Of a stretch of DNA of 64,000 nt, positions 20,509 to 31,964 are shown piece after piece. This DNA comes from Hyalella azteca (taxonomy: Eukaryota > Arthropoda > Malacostraca > Amphipoda > Hyalellidae). A model generated the notes under the pieces. The model was not told the DNA's origin. It saw only the letters and a list, made by a program, of their open reading frames with translations, and searched no databases. The stretch covers positions 62,001 to 126,000 of the forward strand of contig NW_025932956.1 of assembly GCF_000764305.2 (NCBI RefSeq), in the 5' to 3' direction. Made by a program: the position numbers and the translations under genes. Every line of letters starts with the position of its first letter. Positions within the stretch are counted from its first letter, which is position 1.

Positions 20509-20866
20509 ACTTATATTTTCACCAAGGTTTTTCACAACCCATCTCAATATATCCATGTGATAGCAAAAGGGAAGGTGGTGAAAGATACGATGTCGCTGCA
20601 ATTTTTGTATGGCTAAAAAGTCATAGTTTGTCCAAAATAATTCATGCATGCTGGGGTCACCTACAAAGGTATTTTTGTGTCTCTCACACCAAGTTGAAGA
20701 AATTTGACTATCATGACTATATTAAAAAAATAAATTAAACAGCAAGCCTTACACCGACCAGTGAAGGCACTGAGTCAGGCTGGTAGAGGTCGCCATCAGG
20801 ACTAGTAAGCTGGAGCGTCCATAGTGTTGGAGGGCTTGTGTATCTAACATTTGGAACAGTCCGAGC
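20509..20866 (-). pseudogene. Two exon-like segments of an unrecognised gene
   Basis: On the minus strand, TCTCTAG precedes an open segment (20755-20866) with VPNVRYTSPPTLWTLQLTSP and DGDLYQPDSVPSLV, then GTGTAAGG. A second segment (20509-20595, 29 codons, phase 0 at both ends) lies between TTGCAG and GTAAGT and includes IFHHLPFCYHMDILRWVV. The mixed composition and the flanking splice signals suggest real exons or their relic. No other exons located, and family not recognised. Confidence 0.3.
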
Positions 20867-21347
20867 CTAGAGACATGAACATATTTGTTGAATAATTGTT
20901 CTCGTTTTGTATTTAAAAATGATTTTATTATAAACAAATAGTACCTGATTATCCTAACAGCAAATAAGTGATCACTTGAGATATTTAAAATCATTTAAAT
21001 ATCTTTTATTACTATTAGAATTATATCAAATTTTTGGTGTATAAATTCTTATATCAGGGCAAATGTTGTAAAAATGAGACAAACAATATAAAAATCTCTA
21101 ACAGAAAACTTTCTGATTTTCATCACAGACCGCTTTATAATGCATCATTTTCCAGTACTGTTGCCACATTTCCATGTCATTAAACGAGGCTGAGGCCCTC
21201 ACACAACAACGAAATTTAAACTTCGTAGTTTAGGGACCGTTGGCTAACCAATTTGTGATCCGAAAAACGATTTGGGGGATAAAGGGCAGCGCATCAAGTC
21301 TACTAACGGTGTTTTGGAAAAATGCAGCGCATATTGCATGAGGGAGA

Positions 21348-21588
21348 CTGGGGGACACCGTGCAGCGTGTACATTATGCAGAGCTCGGGGATACAGTGCG
21401 GCGTGTACATTATGCAGAGCTGGGGACACAGTGCAGCGTGTACATTATGCAGAGCTTGGGGACACAGTGCAGCGTGTACATTATGCAGAGCTTGGGGACA
21501 CAGTGCAGCGTGTACATTATGCAGAGCTTGGGGACACAGTGCAGCGTGTACATTATGCAGAGCTTGGGGACACAGTGCAGCGTGTACA
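21348..21588. repeat. 36-bp minisatellite running into the assembly gap
   Basis: At least six copies of a 36-bp unit beginning GGGGACACAGTGCAGCGTGT, the last four almost identical, directly abut the N run. Because 36 is a multiple of three and the unit lacks stops, several frames stay open on both strands (12-residue repeats such as LCRAWGHSAACT). These are not genes. The total array length is unknown. Confidence 0.95.
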
Positions 21589-22586
21589 NNNNNNNNNNNN
21601 NNNNNNNNNNNNNNNNNNNNNNNNNNNNNNNNNNNNNNNNNNNNNNNNNNNNNNNNNNNNNNNNNNNNNNNNNNNNNNNNNNNNNNNNNNNNNNNNNNNN
21701 NNNNNNNNNNNNNNNNNNNNNNNNNNNNNNNNNNNNNNNNNNNNNNNNNNNNNNNNNNNNNNNNNNNNNNNNNNNNNNNNNNNNNNNNNNNNNNNNNNNN
21801 NNNNNNNNNNNNNNNNNNNNNNNNNNNNNNNNNNNNNNNNNNNNNNNNNNNNNNNNNNNNNNNNNNNNNNNNNNNNNNNNNNNNNNNNNNNNNNNNNNNN
21901 NNNNNNNNNNNNNNNNNNNNNNNNNNNNNNNNNNNNNNNNNNNNNNNNNNNNNNNNNNNNNNNNNNNNNNNNNNNNNNNNNNNNNNNNNNNNNNNNNNNN
22001 NNNNNNNNNNNNNNNNNNNNNNNNNNNNNNNNNNNNNNNNNNNNNNNNNNNNNNNNNNNNNNNNNNNNNNNNNNNNNNNNNNNNNNNNNNNNNNNNNNNN
22101 NNNNNNNNNNNNNNNNNNNNNNNNNNNNNNNNNNNNNNNNNNNNNNNNNNNNNNNNNNNNNNNNNNNNNNNNNNNNNNNNNNNNNNNNNNNNNNNNNNNN
22201 NNNNNNNNNNNNNNNNNNNNNNNNNNNNNNNNNNNNNNNNNNNNNNNNNNNNNNNNNNNNNNNNNNNNNNNNNNNNNNNNNNNNNNNNNNNNNNNNNNNN
22301 NNNNNNNNNNNNNNNNNNNNNNNNNNNNNNNNNNNNNNNNNNNNNNNNNNNNNNNNNNNNNNNNNNNNNNNNNNNNNNNNNNNNNNNNNNNNNNNNNNNN
22401 NNNNNNNNNNNNNNNNNNNNNNNNNNNNNNNNNNNNNNNNNNNNNNNNNNNNNNNNNNNNNNNNNNNNNNNNNNNNNNNNNNNNNNNNNNNNNNNNNNNN
22501 NNNNNNNNNNNNNNNNNNNNNNNNNNNNNNNNNNNNNNNNNNNNNNNNNNNNNNNNNNNNNNNNNNNNNNNNNNNNNNNNNNNNNN
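21589..22586. other. Assembly gap (998 N)
   Basis: A run of N. It begins within the 36-bp tandem array, so the array is the likely cause of the gap. By spacing in the sister copies, the missing last exon of GR1 would fall near 21700, inside this gap. Confidence 0.99.
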
Positions 22587-22589
22587 CGC

Positions 22590-22845
22590 AAACACTTAGC
22601 AAAACGTAAATCCGTACACTTCATCCCAGTGAAACTGTCGACCGGCGGTAGAGAACACGGACCAATATCTGCCATACTTAGCGAGAAACCCGCTATGGGC
22701 CCGTGACCCGCAGTGGGCTCACTGCCCCATGTTACCCTATATTTCAGTGGCCTATCGTGCAAGCTAGTAGTAATACCATAGAAATATCGGCGTTGGAGAA
22801 AAGCCCGTTATATTGGCCTGTCGCCTTATATTTAAAGGAGAAAAT
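22590..22845. other. Repeat-derived tail, possible SINE/LINE remnant
   Basis: Contains ATCGGCGTTGGAGAAAAGCC and GGCCTGTCGCC, similar to the inverted tail of the SINE and LINE at 10.8 and 19.6 kb. No coding signal. Confidence 0.35.
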
Positions 22846-23316
22846 TTTATAATTAAATCAAGTAAACAATTATGGAAGTAATTACATATACTTTAAACGT
22901 AATATTTGCAGTACAAAAATAATTTAATTACTTTTTAGATGGATTAATTAATAAATGTGTAAGAAATAAATAAATATACTGCATGCACTGCATCAATTCT
23001 ATTCTTTCGAAGAAAACCTGCACCTACACGTACCGGCAAGAAAGCGTGTGGCCCCAGCGTGAAGAGTCCGTAGCAAGAAAAGGACGGTAACAAATCGATG
23101 ATCTCCAGGGCCTTGGTGAGCTGCACAAAGTGTCAGACTAACTTTAACTTTTATTTATAAAAGCTACCGCACCATACAAAGCGTTATGTCTCACGAACAT
23201 CTGAAAAATTTGATGAACTATTTAGCCAATGTAATTTTTTTTTATTTTTTTTATAAAGGCCTCCAACACTCACCATTCCAACAAAAAAAGAATTGATTTT
23301 ATTAATTAAAAACAGG

Positions 23317-24432
23317 AAATGGTTTCATGTCAATGATCAGGGCCCCGACCTTAATTAACGCCTCTGATGGTGGCCGACACCGATTCCGAGGGTCACTGAG
23401 CTGTGGCGCGAGCGAGGAGCGGGCCCACGTCGAACCTTTCTCTGACTGCTGTAAGGATGCTAGCTGCATTGCCTCTCTGCACAGCCAAACCCAACCTTTG
23501 CTCCAACCATAGAGTCTCTCTACGTTCGCCGGACAATTCCGTAATGCGACGGCCAATCTGTGATATTAAAGGACCAGTCGTTTCACCATATGTGCCCGTC
23601 GTTTCTTATGCGACTGGCTCGAAACGATACCGAGCTGCCAACGCCGCGTATTTACGTCTCTTGCTATCCTCGGCCGCACGAGCCGCGAACCCAGCAGAAA
23701 TAGCCGAATTATAGACGTGCGACTCAGCAAAAGTGTCGACGCAGGTTGCATCCCAGCACAAACACCTCCCATTAGAAAATGAGAAAACCGTTAAGCCATC
23801 TGGTCTCTTACCATCCCCTCTGTCCACTCCAACGGGTTCAAGGCATGAAGGAACGCCAGCGCTCTGAAGAGCCCTCCTGATCACATCGTTCAGAGCCGAG
23901 TGTCTTGGATGTCGCCCAGCGCTGTACTTACAAGAAAGGCCATGCAGCCCTCGTGCATCCATCCGCTTTCCGCACCGACAAGTGTGGGGTTCGCATACAT
24001 TTGCGCCAACTCGAAGAGCAATTGAGACGCGGAAGGAGTCAGGATCTAGAAGTGTTCCAAGAGCATCCGAAGGAATAGCGTGAAGCCACAAGCCACTCTC
24101 TCTCTCTCTTCGCCGCCGCAAGTAGACGAACCCTGGATATCTGGTCCGCCGCCTCCAAAAGCCGCGCTGCGGAGGCCGCGGCCACAGGCCCATCCCAAGT
24201 CCTCTGCCGGCCCAAACTCGTGTCCTCGGGCAAAGCAATACCTGCGTTCCCATTGCGCCACTCATCCACCGCCATCTGCAAACTGTCGTCCTCGGCCAGT
24301 CGTACATTATGTAAAACAGCATCAACTAGGCCACGGACGGAGTGGAGTGACGAAATGAACGCAGGGAGCGCGATGTTCTTTGACATACGGATACCCAGAC
24401 CCCCCAGCCGGACCGGTAACACGGAAAGTGTT
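23317..24432 (-). mobile_element. LINE reverse-transcriptase C-terminus in GR1 intron
   Basis: On the minus strand, with one or two frame changes: LPVRLGGLGIRMSKNIALPA, then WLHAIPSDALGTLLDPDSFR, LRVGANVCEPHTCRCGKRMD, GLHGLSCKYSAGRHPRHSAL, NDVIRRALQSAGVPSCLEPV, DGKRPDGLTVF and CWDATCVDTFAESHV. The Cys-rich CxC...H...C block and the DGKRPDG and WDxTCVDTFA motifs are typical of the 3' region of LINE proteins found in many invertebrates. GC content is clearly higher than in its surroundings, which fits a recent insertion. Truncated at 5'. Same orientation as the GR. Confidence 0.8.
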
Positions 24433-25149
24433 ACCGGAAAGTGGAATCGGAAAGTGGAAAGTGGAATCGTGCTCTGGATTTAAAACAGCAATTAATTTAA
24501 AACGGGAGTAAAACGAACCAATTTCCTTCAAGTTTCAATGTTAAAACTCAATATTTTTCTAAGGAAAAAGCGTTTGCACTTCGCATTATTTTCGGTTGTT
24601 AATTAAAACAAGCAATCAAGCACTTGGAATATTTTACATTTAAGACTGCATTAGAATAAAAAACTTTATTCGCGTTCTAAAGAATTGGAAGGAAATAAAA
24701 AAACTGCAAGGAAATTCATCTAACACATTTAAACTTGTCGCATGTGAAAATTTGTTGGCCTAACTTCCAATTTTGCTGACTGATTTACCCTCCGTTCAAT
24801 TATGTGTTGTGCTGCCCGAACTTGACGTACCTGCTCATGTATAAATCACAATTTACCTACTACGCATTACCTATAAATCATTAGATTGTTTCTTTCAAAA
24901 CTTAACAAGTAATGTGATAAAACATATAATATGAACATTTGTGTCAATGTGGAAAAAATTAAAATTAGCAAGAATAGATTATTTCATTACGATTAGTATA
25001 TGAGATACAGTAAATCCTAATTAACACGGTGCACAATGCAAATCATATCGGTGTTCACAAATCTTGTGTTACGCACACTGGTATTGGAGTTACTATGCGA
25101 ATTCATTAAGTACTTATTTACCATAAGATAAAGGCGTTTTCAACAAGAC

Positions 25150-25800
25150 CCCTAACAAAATTCGAGGACCGCCTAGGTCCTCGAATAGTTATAGCACTCG
25201 GCCCAAAGTTATTCCGGGTTTGCTTGGCCACTCAATCGAAATCAGTTTCTGATCAGAATATCCTGTCCGAGTATAAAATCGCCTAAGAGTATGGGAAGAG
25301 TGGACCGAGCAGAGCCCTCGGTCCACTGACGAAGCGGTACCTAGCTAGCAAACTACCCAGAGGCTGCCCTTCTAACCCTGAGACGAAGCGGACATAGAGA
25401 AGCTGATTGACTTACGTCCTCCTCGAGTCCTAGGCGGCCCTAATGCCTCTACATTAATGACTCCTTGCTTACACCTCTAAATTTGTTAGGGACGCACCTA
25501 TCCTAAGAAAATTTAGAGGAGTGAGCGACTCTACATAAGGGTCGCCTAGGACTCGGGCCGCACGTAAATTAGCTTCTATATGTCCGCTTCGGCTCAGGGT
25601 TCGCAGGGGCAGTATGCTAGCTCGGTATGATTCGGCTCGGCCAACTCTTGTCATACATCCCCAGGTGAATATAAAGTCGGATGGGTAATTCTGACCAGAA
25701 ACTGATTTCGACCGGGTGGCCAAGCAGACCCAGAATAACTTTGCGCCGAGTGTAGTGACTATTCAGCCAAAGCCTAGGCAGTCCCCGAATTTTGTTAGGG
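25150..25800. mobile_element. 651-bp foldback element in GR1 intron 1
   Basis: Ends CCCTAACAAAATTCG and CGAATTTTGTTAGGG. The two halves are inverted copies with scattered mismatches (for example AAATCAGTTTCTGATCAGAA against TTCTGACCAGAAACTGATTT), meeting near 25495. Smaller palindromes such as CGAGGACC...GGTCCTCG sit inside the arms. GC-richer than the host intron. No coding content. A non-autonomous DNA transposon is likely. I see no clear target duplication. Confidence 0.85.
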
Positions 25801-28666
25801 AATGGGCGAAAAAATTACAAGCTCAAATTTACTGGTTCAGTTTTTTTAGAAAATACTCACCGCAGAATTGAGTAGTGCCGGTGACGACAAATTTATAGAA
25901 ATTCTGACAATGCTGGCCAAAATGAAAGGCCACGAACCCAATAAGTTCTTTCCGCTTGCAATATTTGCCGAGGAGTACAAAATCTCCACCATGTCAAAGA
26001 CGACCATAGTTGCTAAAGGCAATCGAAAACAATACAGTAAATTATTTGAGGCTCGTTCCGCAAGTTCCTATCCGATTCTCATTGAGCTCGTTTGCGAATC
26101 ATTCAGTTGTATGTTTTTCATACCCCCGCAGTCGAGTTTTCAAGTGATGCAGGGATTTATATTTTATTATCCTTGCACTCCTTGTTTTCGTCGTAGAAAA
26201 GAAAACTGCACAATTTCCTTTGTGATAAAATTCTACGGAATTTGGAGTGCTATGTTGAAGTAAATAACGCATAGAGGATAAAGAAAAGCCCGATTGATCA
26301 CATTAGGATACAGGCTCCATTAGCCACGTTGTGCAGGCCTGTTCATTATAGGATAGGCAATGCAAATGCAGGTCAGAGATTGAATAATAATGATCAGATA
26401 TAAACCTGCGTTAGTCATAGTTAGGGTTTGTTGAGGGCTTTTAATTTTCGGGATACGATTTGAGATTTTTTTCCAAATTTCGGCGTTTAAATATCAAATG
26501 CATGATGATTAACACGTGGCCCAAGCGGTAAATAAGAGTTACGAGTAAGGAAATCAGGTTTTGGATGGAACATAACTTCGTACCGGTGAAAGTTTCTAAT
26601 ATACTCGTGAGGCTGACGCAGCAACATATGCTTATTCCCACGACTGACGCCCGATGCACAAAAAGAGAAAATTGCAACTTCACATCAGTTGGTTTCCCAG
26701 GTGAAGTTGTGAAGCGATAAGGCAGGCACATATTGGCTCTCAGGAAATGGAGCTGTAGCATGAAGAATGACTTCAATGTTATCATCGCCTCGTCAAACGA
26801 ATGGTGGAATCTGGAAAAAATAAATAAAAATACCAATAATATTTATGCAATAAACAATATTTTTTAAGGTTAATTATTATTTTATTTATTTTAATGTATC
26901 ACATGAGATCTTTTGACTGAAATGTACACCAGTCACACAGGAGCAATGATAGTTCAGAGACTGACATCTGATGAATAACTTTGGTAATTTTTACTACGGA
27001 GAGAAGACAACCTCACCTGCTCCTACGAAAACCTTCAGTGAACAATGACCCCTATCACTAATGGGCTTATTCATCTTATTTTATCACTAATAGACTTAGA
27101 CGCAATAATATTGTCTCTCCGATCATACAATGTTTTGAAATGACCAAACTCATTAATTCACATCACCGTTAGTATATTTTGACTGGTAAACAGATCGACC
27201 GCCCGCAATCATTCGTATTGTTTGTTGCATTCTGCATATTCGCAGGTGCAAAGTGAAGAGCATATCGAGCAATTCTGTTGATAATGATAATGCTTATAGC
27301 GCCACTGTTCAACAGTTATTATTCATATAACTGTTCCTCCCTAGAATTAGGATTAACTTGTTCGATCAAGATTTATTATTGAACATTTGTTTCACTTCTT
27401 TTCATCTTTCTATTGCTAGAATTTTGTGGTGCTGTAATTACACTAATTTGGCCGCAATGTCAGGTTGAACCGTGCCATCATCAAATTAGTCTTGGCTGAA
27501 GTAGATCTGTGTTTTAGGCTTCAATCATTATGAATCATTGTATGTATTTCGTTTGCTTCTCATTACAGTTAAATATTGGACTATTGAACTATATTGAACT
27601 CAGACAACGCACTTGCCTATACTGAAACAAAAAAGTTATTTTGAACATTTACTTGCAAGTTGAAGTAATTACTGTTCGGGTATGAAAAGTTGAGACTAGT
27701 TTGCTTAAAGTTTGGTTGGAATTTAATTATATTTACACGTTTTCAAATTCAGTGGCCATTCATTGGTAAGCATGTTGAGAGATCGTCACGAAAAATTGAG
27801 ATCTGAGTTATCACTTTCGACAGGAAATATGCTTTGCTAGTGCAACCAAGATCATGAACTACTCACTACCTTAGAAACAACAATAATGCTTCATGATGGT
27901 TTAAACAGATCAAAGTACTCGTAATACGTCATCGATATTTCATTCCCCAGTTACTGTGCAGCATTCAGTTGGCAACACCTTCAGTTAGCACCGTGGGCAC
28001 TAATATCTTCATCGATAATGCACCATATATCAACCGAGTTAGCAATTCATCAGGACGCGAAAACAAGCCATTAAGTCTCACGTCTATCTGACATCAAGGG
28101 CCGTATGTTATCAGAATATCGATTAGTAGATGAAACCTCTTAATTTATTGTACCTACGCCGAAAAGTTACTTGTTGCGTGAGTGCAGCAGTTTTTGGCAT
28201 CAACAAAGCTTTCCTGCACAAGACTTATCTGAAATGGTATTACTAAATCCATGTGACCGAAAAAACAGTTAGAGCCTCGTTAACATGCCTCTGTTTATAT
28301 TTTGAATCCGGTGCCTGTGAGCTTAAATGTTATAGGATTTCAGAAGTTTTAACAGTAATAAAGGATAGACGCTTTAACTCCGAGGTTTTACTGATAAATC
28401 TACTTCTAGATAGCAAAATACTTTTTATGATAAATATGACATAATGAAGAACAACAGTAAAATTATCAACATTGAAAAATCTGGAGGGCAGGTTATTTCG
28501 AATTGTATTAAAGGTTTTGAGTGTCATGTTGTTTAGAATGGGAGAAATGGATAAACTTAATATGTATTATTGTGATTTTGGGAGTTTCCCTCACTGAAAC
28601 ACAGCTGCTGAATGATAGAAGCATGGATCATAAGGTATGCTCGTTTTCTATTGTGTTTTTTTTTAA

Positions 28667-28794
28667 TGACAAGTAATCGTTTATTCATTAAGTTTCGCTC
28701 TGAATTGTGTTTCTTAATTACTTTAGTGCGTGTAAAAATATTTCGCCAAATAAGAAAAAAAAAACAATACTATTCCAATCTTTATTTGGAAAAC
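28667..28794. repeat. 127-bp direct repeat, copy a
   Basis: Almost identical to 29375-29499 except for an A-run length change and one substitution. The pair bounds about 580 bases that include two hairpins and a degenerate tandem array. It could be a small LTR-like (TRIM) pair or a local duplication. Confidence 0.85.
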
Positions 28795-29018
28795 TATATA
28801 TACCAACTGTTTTGTTGGTATACAACAAAACAGATAGGGCAACGTGGGGCAGCGCGCCCCCCACTTTTTTTAACTAAAATTTTGATGAAGTTTCAATTGA
28901 TACGAGGTGGTTCTTTGTTTTGTTTAAAGGTACAAATAATGAGGAATGTATGATGTGAATTAGATGCCTATAGAGTTATTCAATTTTTCATGAAACACTA
29001 TTTTTTAAAAAGTGTCAA

Positions 29019-29056
29019 ATGGGCCCATTGCCCCACCCCTGGGGCAATGGGCCCAT
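29019..29056. repeat. Perfect 17-bp GC-rich hairpin, loop CCCC
   Basis: Arms 29019-29035 and 29040-29056 (ATGGGCCCATTGCCCCA and its complement). It is strikingly GC-rich for this AT-rich area. GGGGCA and GGGCCCA motifs recur nearby at 28840-28860 and 29060-29080. Confidence 0.85.
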
Positions 29057-29204
29057 GGGCTTGGGGCAAGGCGCCCACCCTTGGTCCCTTTACCACAATT
29101 GCATATTTTTCGTTAAAAATGATAAAACAACACTTTACAGTTAAAAATAAGAAAAATGCAATAAAAAATATGACATTCATTCATTTATTAACAACTCAAA
29201 AAAT

Positions 29205-29372
29205 CATATCCATAACTTGAAAAAATATACTCTTGGCTTAAAAAATCTATCACTGACGTGAAGAAAAATATTTCATTGACATAACAATATATATCCTTGA
29301 CTTGAAAAAGATATCCTTGCGATAAAAAATTCGTCCCTGACATGAAAAAATGTATCCTTGACTAGAAAAAAT
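29205..29372. repeat. Degenerate tandem repeat, roughly 27-bp unit
   Basis: About six imperfect copies of a unit like TATCCTTGACTTGAAAAAA, ending exactly where direct-repeat copy b begins. Confidence 0.65.
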
Positions 29373-29374
29373 AT

Positions 29375-29499
29375 TGACAAGTAATCGTTTATTCATTAAG
29401 TTTCGCTCTGAATTGTGTTTCTTAATTACTTTAGTGCGTGTAAAAATATTTCGCCAAATAAGAAAAAAACAATACTATTCCAATATTTATTTGGAAAAC
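29375..29499. repeat. 127-bp direct repeat, copy b
   Basis: Second copy of 28667-28794, same orientation. Confidence 0.85.
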
Positions 29500-31387
29500 C
29501 TAATTTTAAGCTGTAGTAATTAACTAAACAGGTAGGTGGGCAGAGGTATGCTGGATCGAACTTCTGCCGATATGAGCGCGACGACCTCTTGCAGTTGACT
29601 TGGTAGAACAATCTATTATAATGTACGTATTTCCTTCTCATTTCCTCGCTCCCTACATGTACGCGCATTTTTTGCTTATTTGGAAAGAAATTGTTAATGG
29701 CTTCATCTGGTCTAGCGATAAAATTATTGCTGGATGCTACTGAAATCTTTTTATTCTGTTTCAACTGCAGCCTTTAATTGTGTCGCCGATCTCCCGAAAA
29801 CTTCGTTCCCTAATTTTATCATGCAATTTTTTAGTGAAGAGATGCATAGCGAAATATTTATCAAAATTGTTTAAAAGATGTGATTTGAATCAATTAAAAT
29901 TACAAGTTGCCCATTACTTGAAGTTGTGTTGCTGCAATATGCAATCTTATTTGTATAATACTTCTGTACATTTTTATAGGATGTTTTGAAGTAAGCTTCT
30001 ATTGGGCAAAATATTTCTTATTGTTATCAACAACAGGAAATTACTGGAGCTGGACTAATTACCCACTCGTGACGGCTCCAATTCAAGCTCTTACACCGAC
30101 CCTTTTCAACCCCTTAATAAGCGGTCGTGCCCGCTGCTTATACTTGATGTACTGCTTATACCTATATGTCCTGGTTGCTCCTGCTCAGTGCCGTCCTCTG
30201 CGCCGGGTCGGCTCCAACACTGCTCCTAATTTTGACAAAAACGCTAGTCAAACGCTAACTTATTTAGCCGCCTGCAAGAATTTTTTTATATTGAGTAAGT
30301 TGCTATCGATTCAACTGCAAAGTTTTTGGTCTGACTCCGAGTACTGACTGTGGCGCATGTCCGGAGTGGGATTACAGATGGGTAAGAAATGAATAGATAT
30401 TCATATCGTATTGGAACTGTAGATCTGCAACTTGTCGTTCTATGTATAACTTGACCATTATTTTTAATCATTGAGAAAATTGACCCAACTGGATATATGT
30501 GAAGTATTTGAACCATAATTCCTCGAATTTCAGGCTGATTGAAATTTTACCACTAACGAAACTATGGAATTTATTGTTCCATACATAATTTGTTATACTT
30601 TTTATAAATGAATTAATGATGAATCATGATGCAATTCTGATAGATTATTGAATGAGATTCTATTTTACTAGATGCACTGGGTTTGAAATTTCACCACAAC
30701 ATGTGATTTCCTTGGAAACCCTATTCACTGTCTTCTCGCTGATCGAGTGATCGAGAGCTCTTCTGTTGCCATTTCAACGGCTCAGAAGCTATCGTGGGTC
30801 AGAGTAGAGATAGTTTGAATGACTGACCGCGTTCTTCATTAATACGACGAATTCACCTAAATACTGTGCAATATTTTTTAATACTAACACAAATGCTTAG
30901 ATTCGTGTCATTATTGTTGTTTGTATAATTTTAGTGATTTTTCGCAGCTGTACACTACCCGATAGATTTTTTATTCTCTCACGGGAAATTTACGATGCTT
31001 AGTTTTATTCTCAAATAAATTAGAAACTGTCTCGTAATCATCAGAGTTTATAGTGGTAATTAAAATAAAAACTCATTTATTATCTTAGCTTAACTTAATT
31101 TTGCAAATGCTTTGTGGCAAGTCTATTGCAATTGAATGTCGTATTTATTAGAACCAAGTCCAATGCAATGAAATGGCCGAATTTAATGCATGATGTTTCA
31201 ATATTGAAGTATACTCTATATGCTGCACTGACGTATGTTAATACAAGTAAAATGAATTTTTTTTTCGGCTGCATGAACTACTCGTTTCTATGCGATAATT
31301 AACTTAGAACATTGATGTAATGTGATCACACTCTAAAGCTCCTATATGATTATTTCGCAAAAATATATACGCATTATTATATTACGC

Positions 31388-31490
31388 ATGTTCAATGTTA
31401 TACTACTGTACTGTACTACTACTGTAATTTAATGTAATGTAATGTACTACTACTGTAATTTAATGTAATGTAATGTACAACACTGTAATC
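31388..31490. repeat. Tandem repeat, about 34-bp unit, two copies
   Basis: ACTACTACTGTAATTTAATG followed by TAATGTAATGT repeats twice, then decays into a third partial copy. Confidence 0.7.
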
Positions 31491-31964
31491 ATGTCATGAA
31501 GAAATGGAGCAGACGTTCGTCTAAGACCACTGCTAATATGGCATAGATTTGGTGCCCGCAAGCCGCCTCACAGAGAGCGCCGCATAGGTACCGTTCCGGT
31601 GCCGCTACAGTCGCGACACAGCGCGGCTGTGACGACGATACAACGTCTTCCGTAACGGCTTCAAATTGGTCTTTCCGTCACTGCCGTTACGCTACTGACG
31701 CACAGTCAACTAAAACTGTGCCATTTAATGCGCGACGATAAGGCTTATGTTTAAAACATAAATGGGTTGTGAGTCTGTTTACATTGAGAACTATAATTGC
31801 TGCGATGTGTCAGGGAGAGTTCTAATTGAGATCTCTGGCAGCGGATAAAAATGATCAGCATGAACGTGGGTTTGATGACAGGCATCGTGTCATTGTGGTA
31901 ATATATTTCAGTTACCGAAAGATTAAATCTATGCCCAGACAGACAAGACAACAGCTGAGCAGCT

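Larger units (their letters stand above)
23034..26836 (-). pseudogene. GR1: gustatory-receptor-family pseudogene
   Basis: Minus strand. Exon 1 (about 26818 down to 25861) begins FHHSFDEAMITLKSFFMLQL after a TTTTTTCCAG acceptor and matches GR2 to about residue 110, then has stops and frame changes. Its donor end (NLSSPALLNSA, GTGAGT) survives. Exon 2 (24765-24830, 66 nt) encodes VRQVRAAQ..., with a weak GTTAGG donor. Exon 3 (23034-23120, 87 nt) is intact with PSFSCYGLFTLGPHAFLP and a GTACGT donor. The final TM7 exon is not seen, and by spacing it would lie in the N gap. A LINE (23317-24432) fills intron 2 and a 651-bp foldback fills intron 1, accounting for the longer introns than in GR2 and GR3. 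Insect GRs are seven-transmembrane ligand-gated cation channels of taste neurons. This copy is probably dead. Confidence 0.8.
26840..31400. other. GR1 upstream region, duplicated partner of the GR2 flank
   Basis: No coding segment supported. Many blocks (for example 26935-27300, 27450-27620, 30870-31330) recur in order at 35520-35900, 36060-36260 and 36590-37080, showing that GR1 and GR2 arose by duplication of a unit including several kilobases of 5' flank. It also contains the repeats at 28667-29499. A 108-codon frame at 30021-30347 lies in a GC-richer block with TTATAAGC-type repeats and has no recognised content. Confidence 0.55.

Noticed and set aside
21272..22762. Very long open frames (350-450 codons) on both strands
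   Set aside because: They consist of N-run plus a 36-bp repeat whose length is a multiple of three; no real protein signal.
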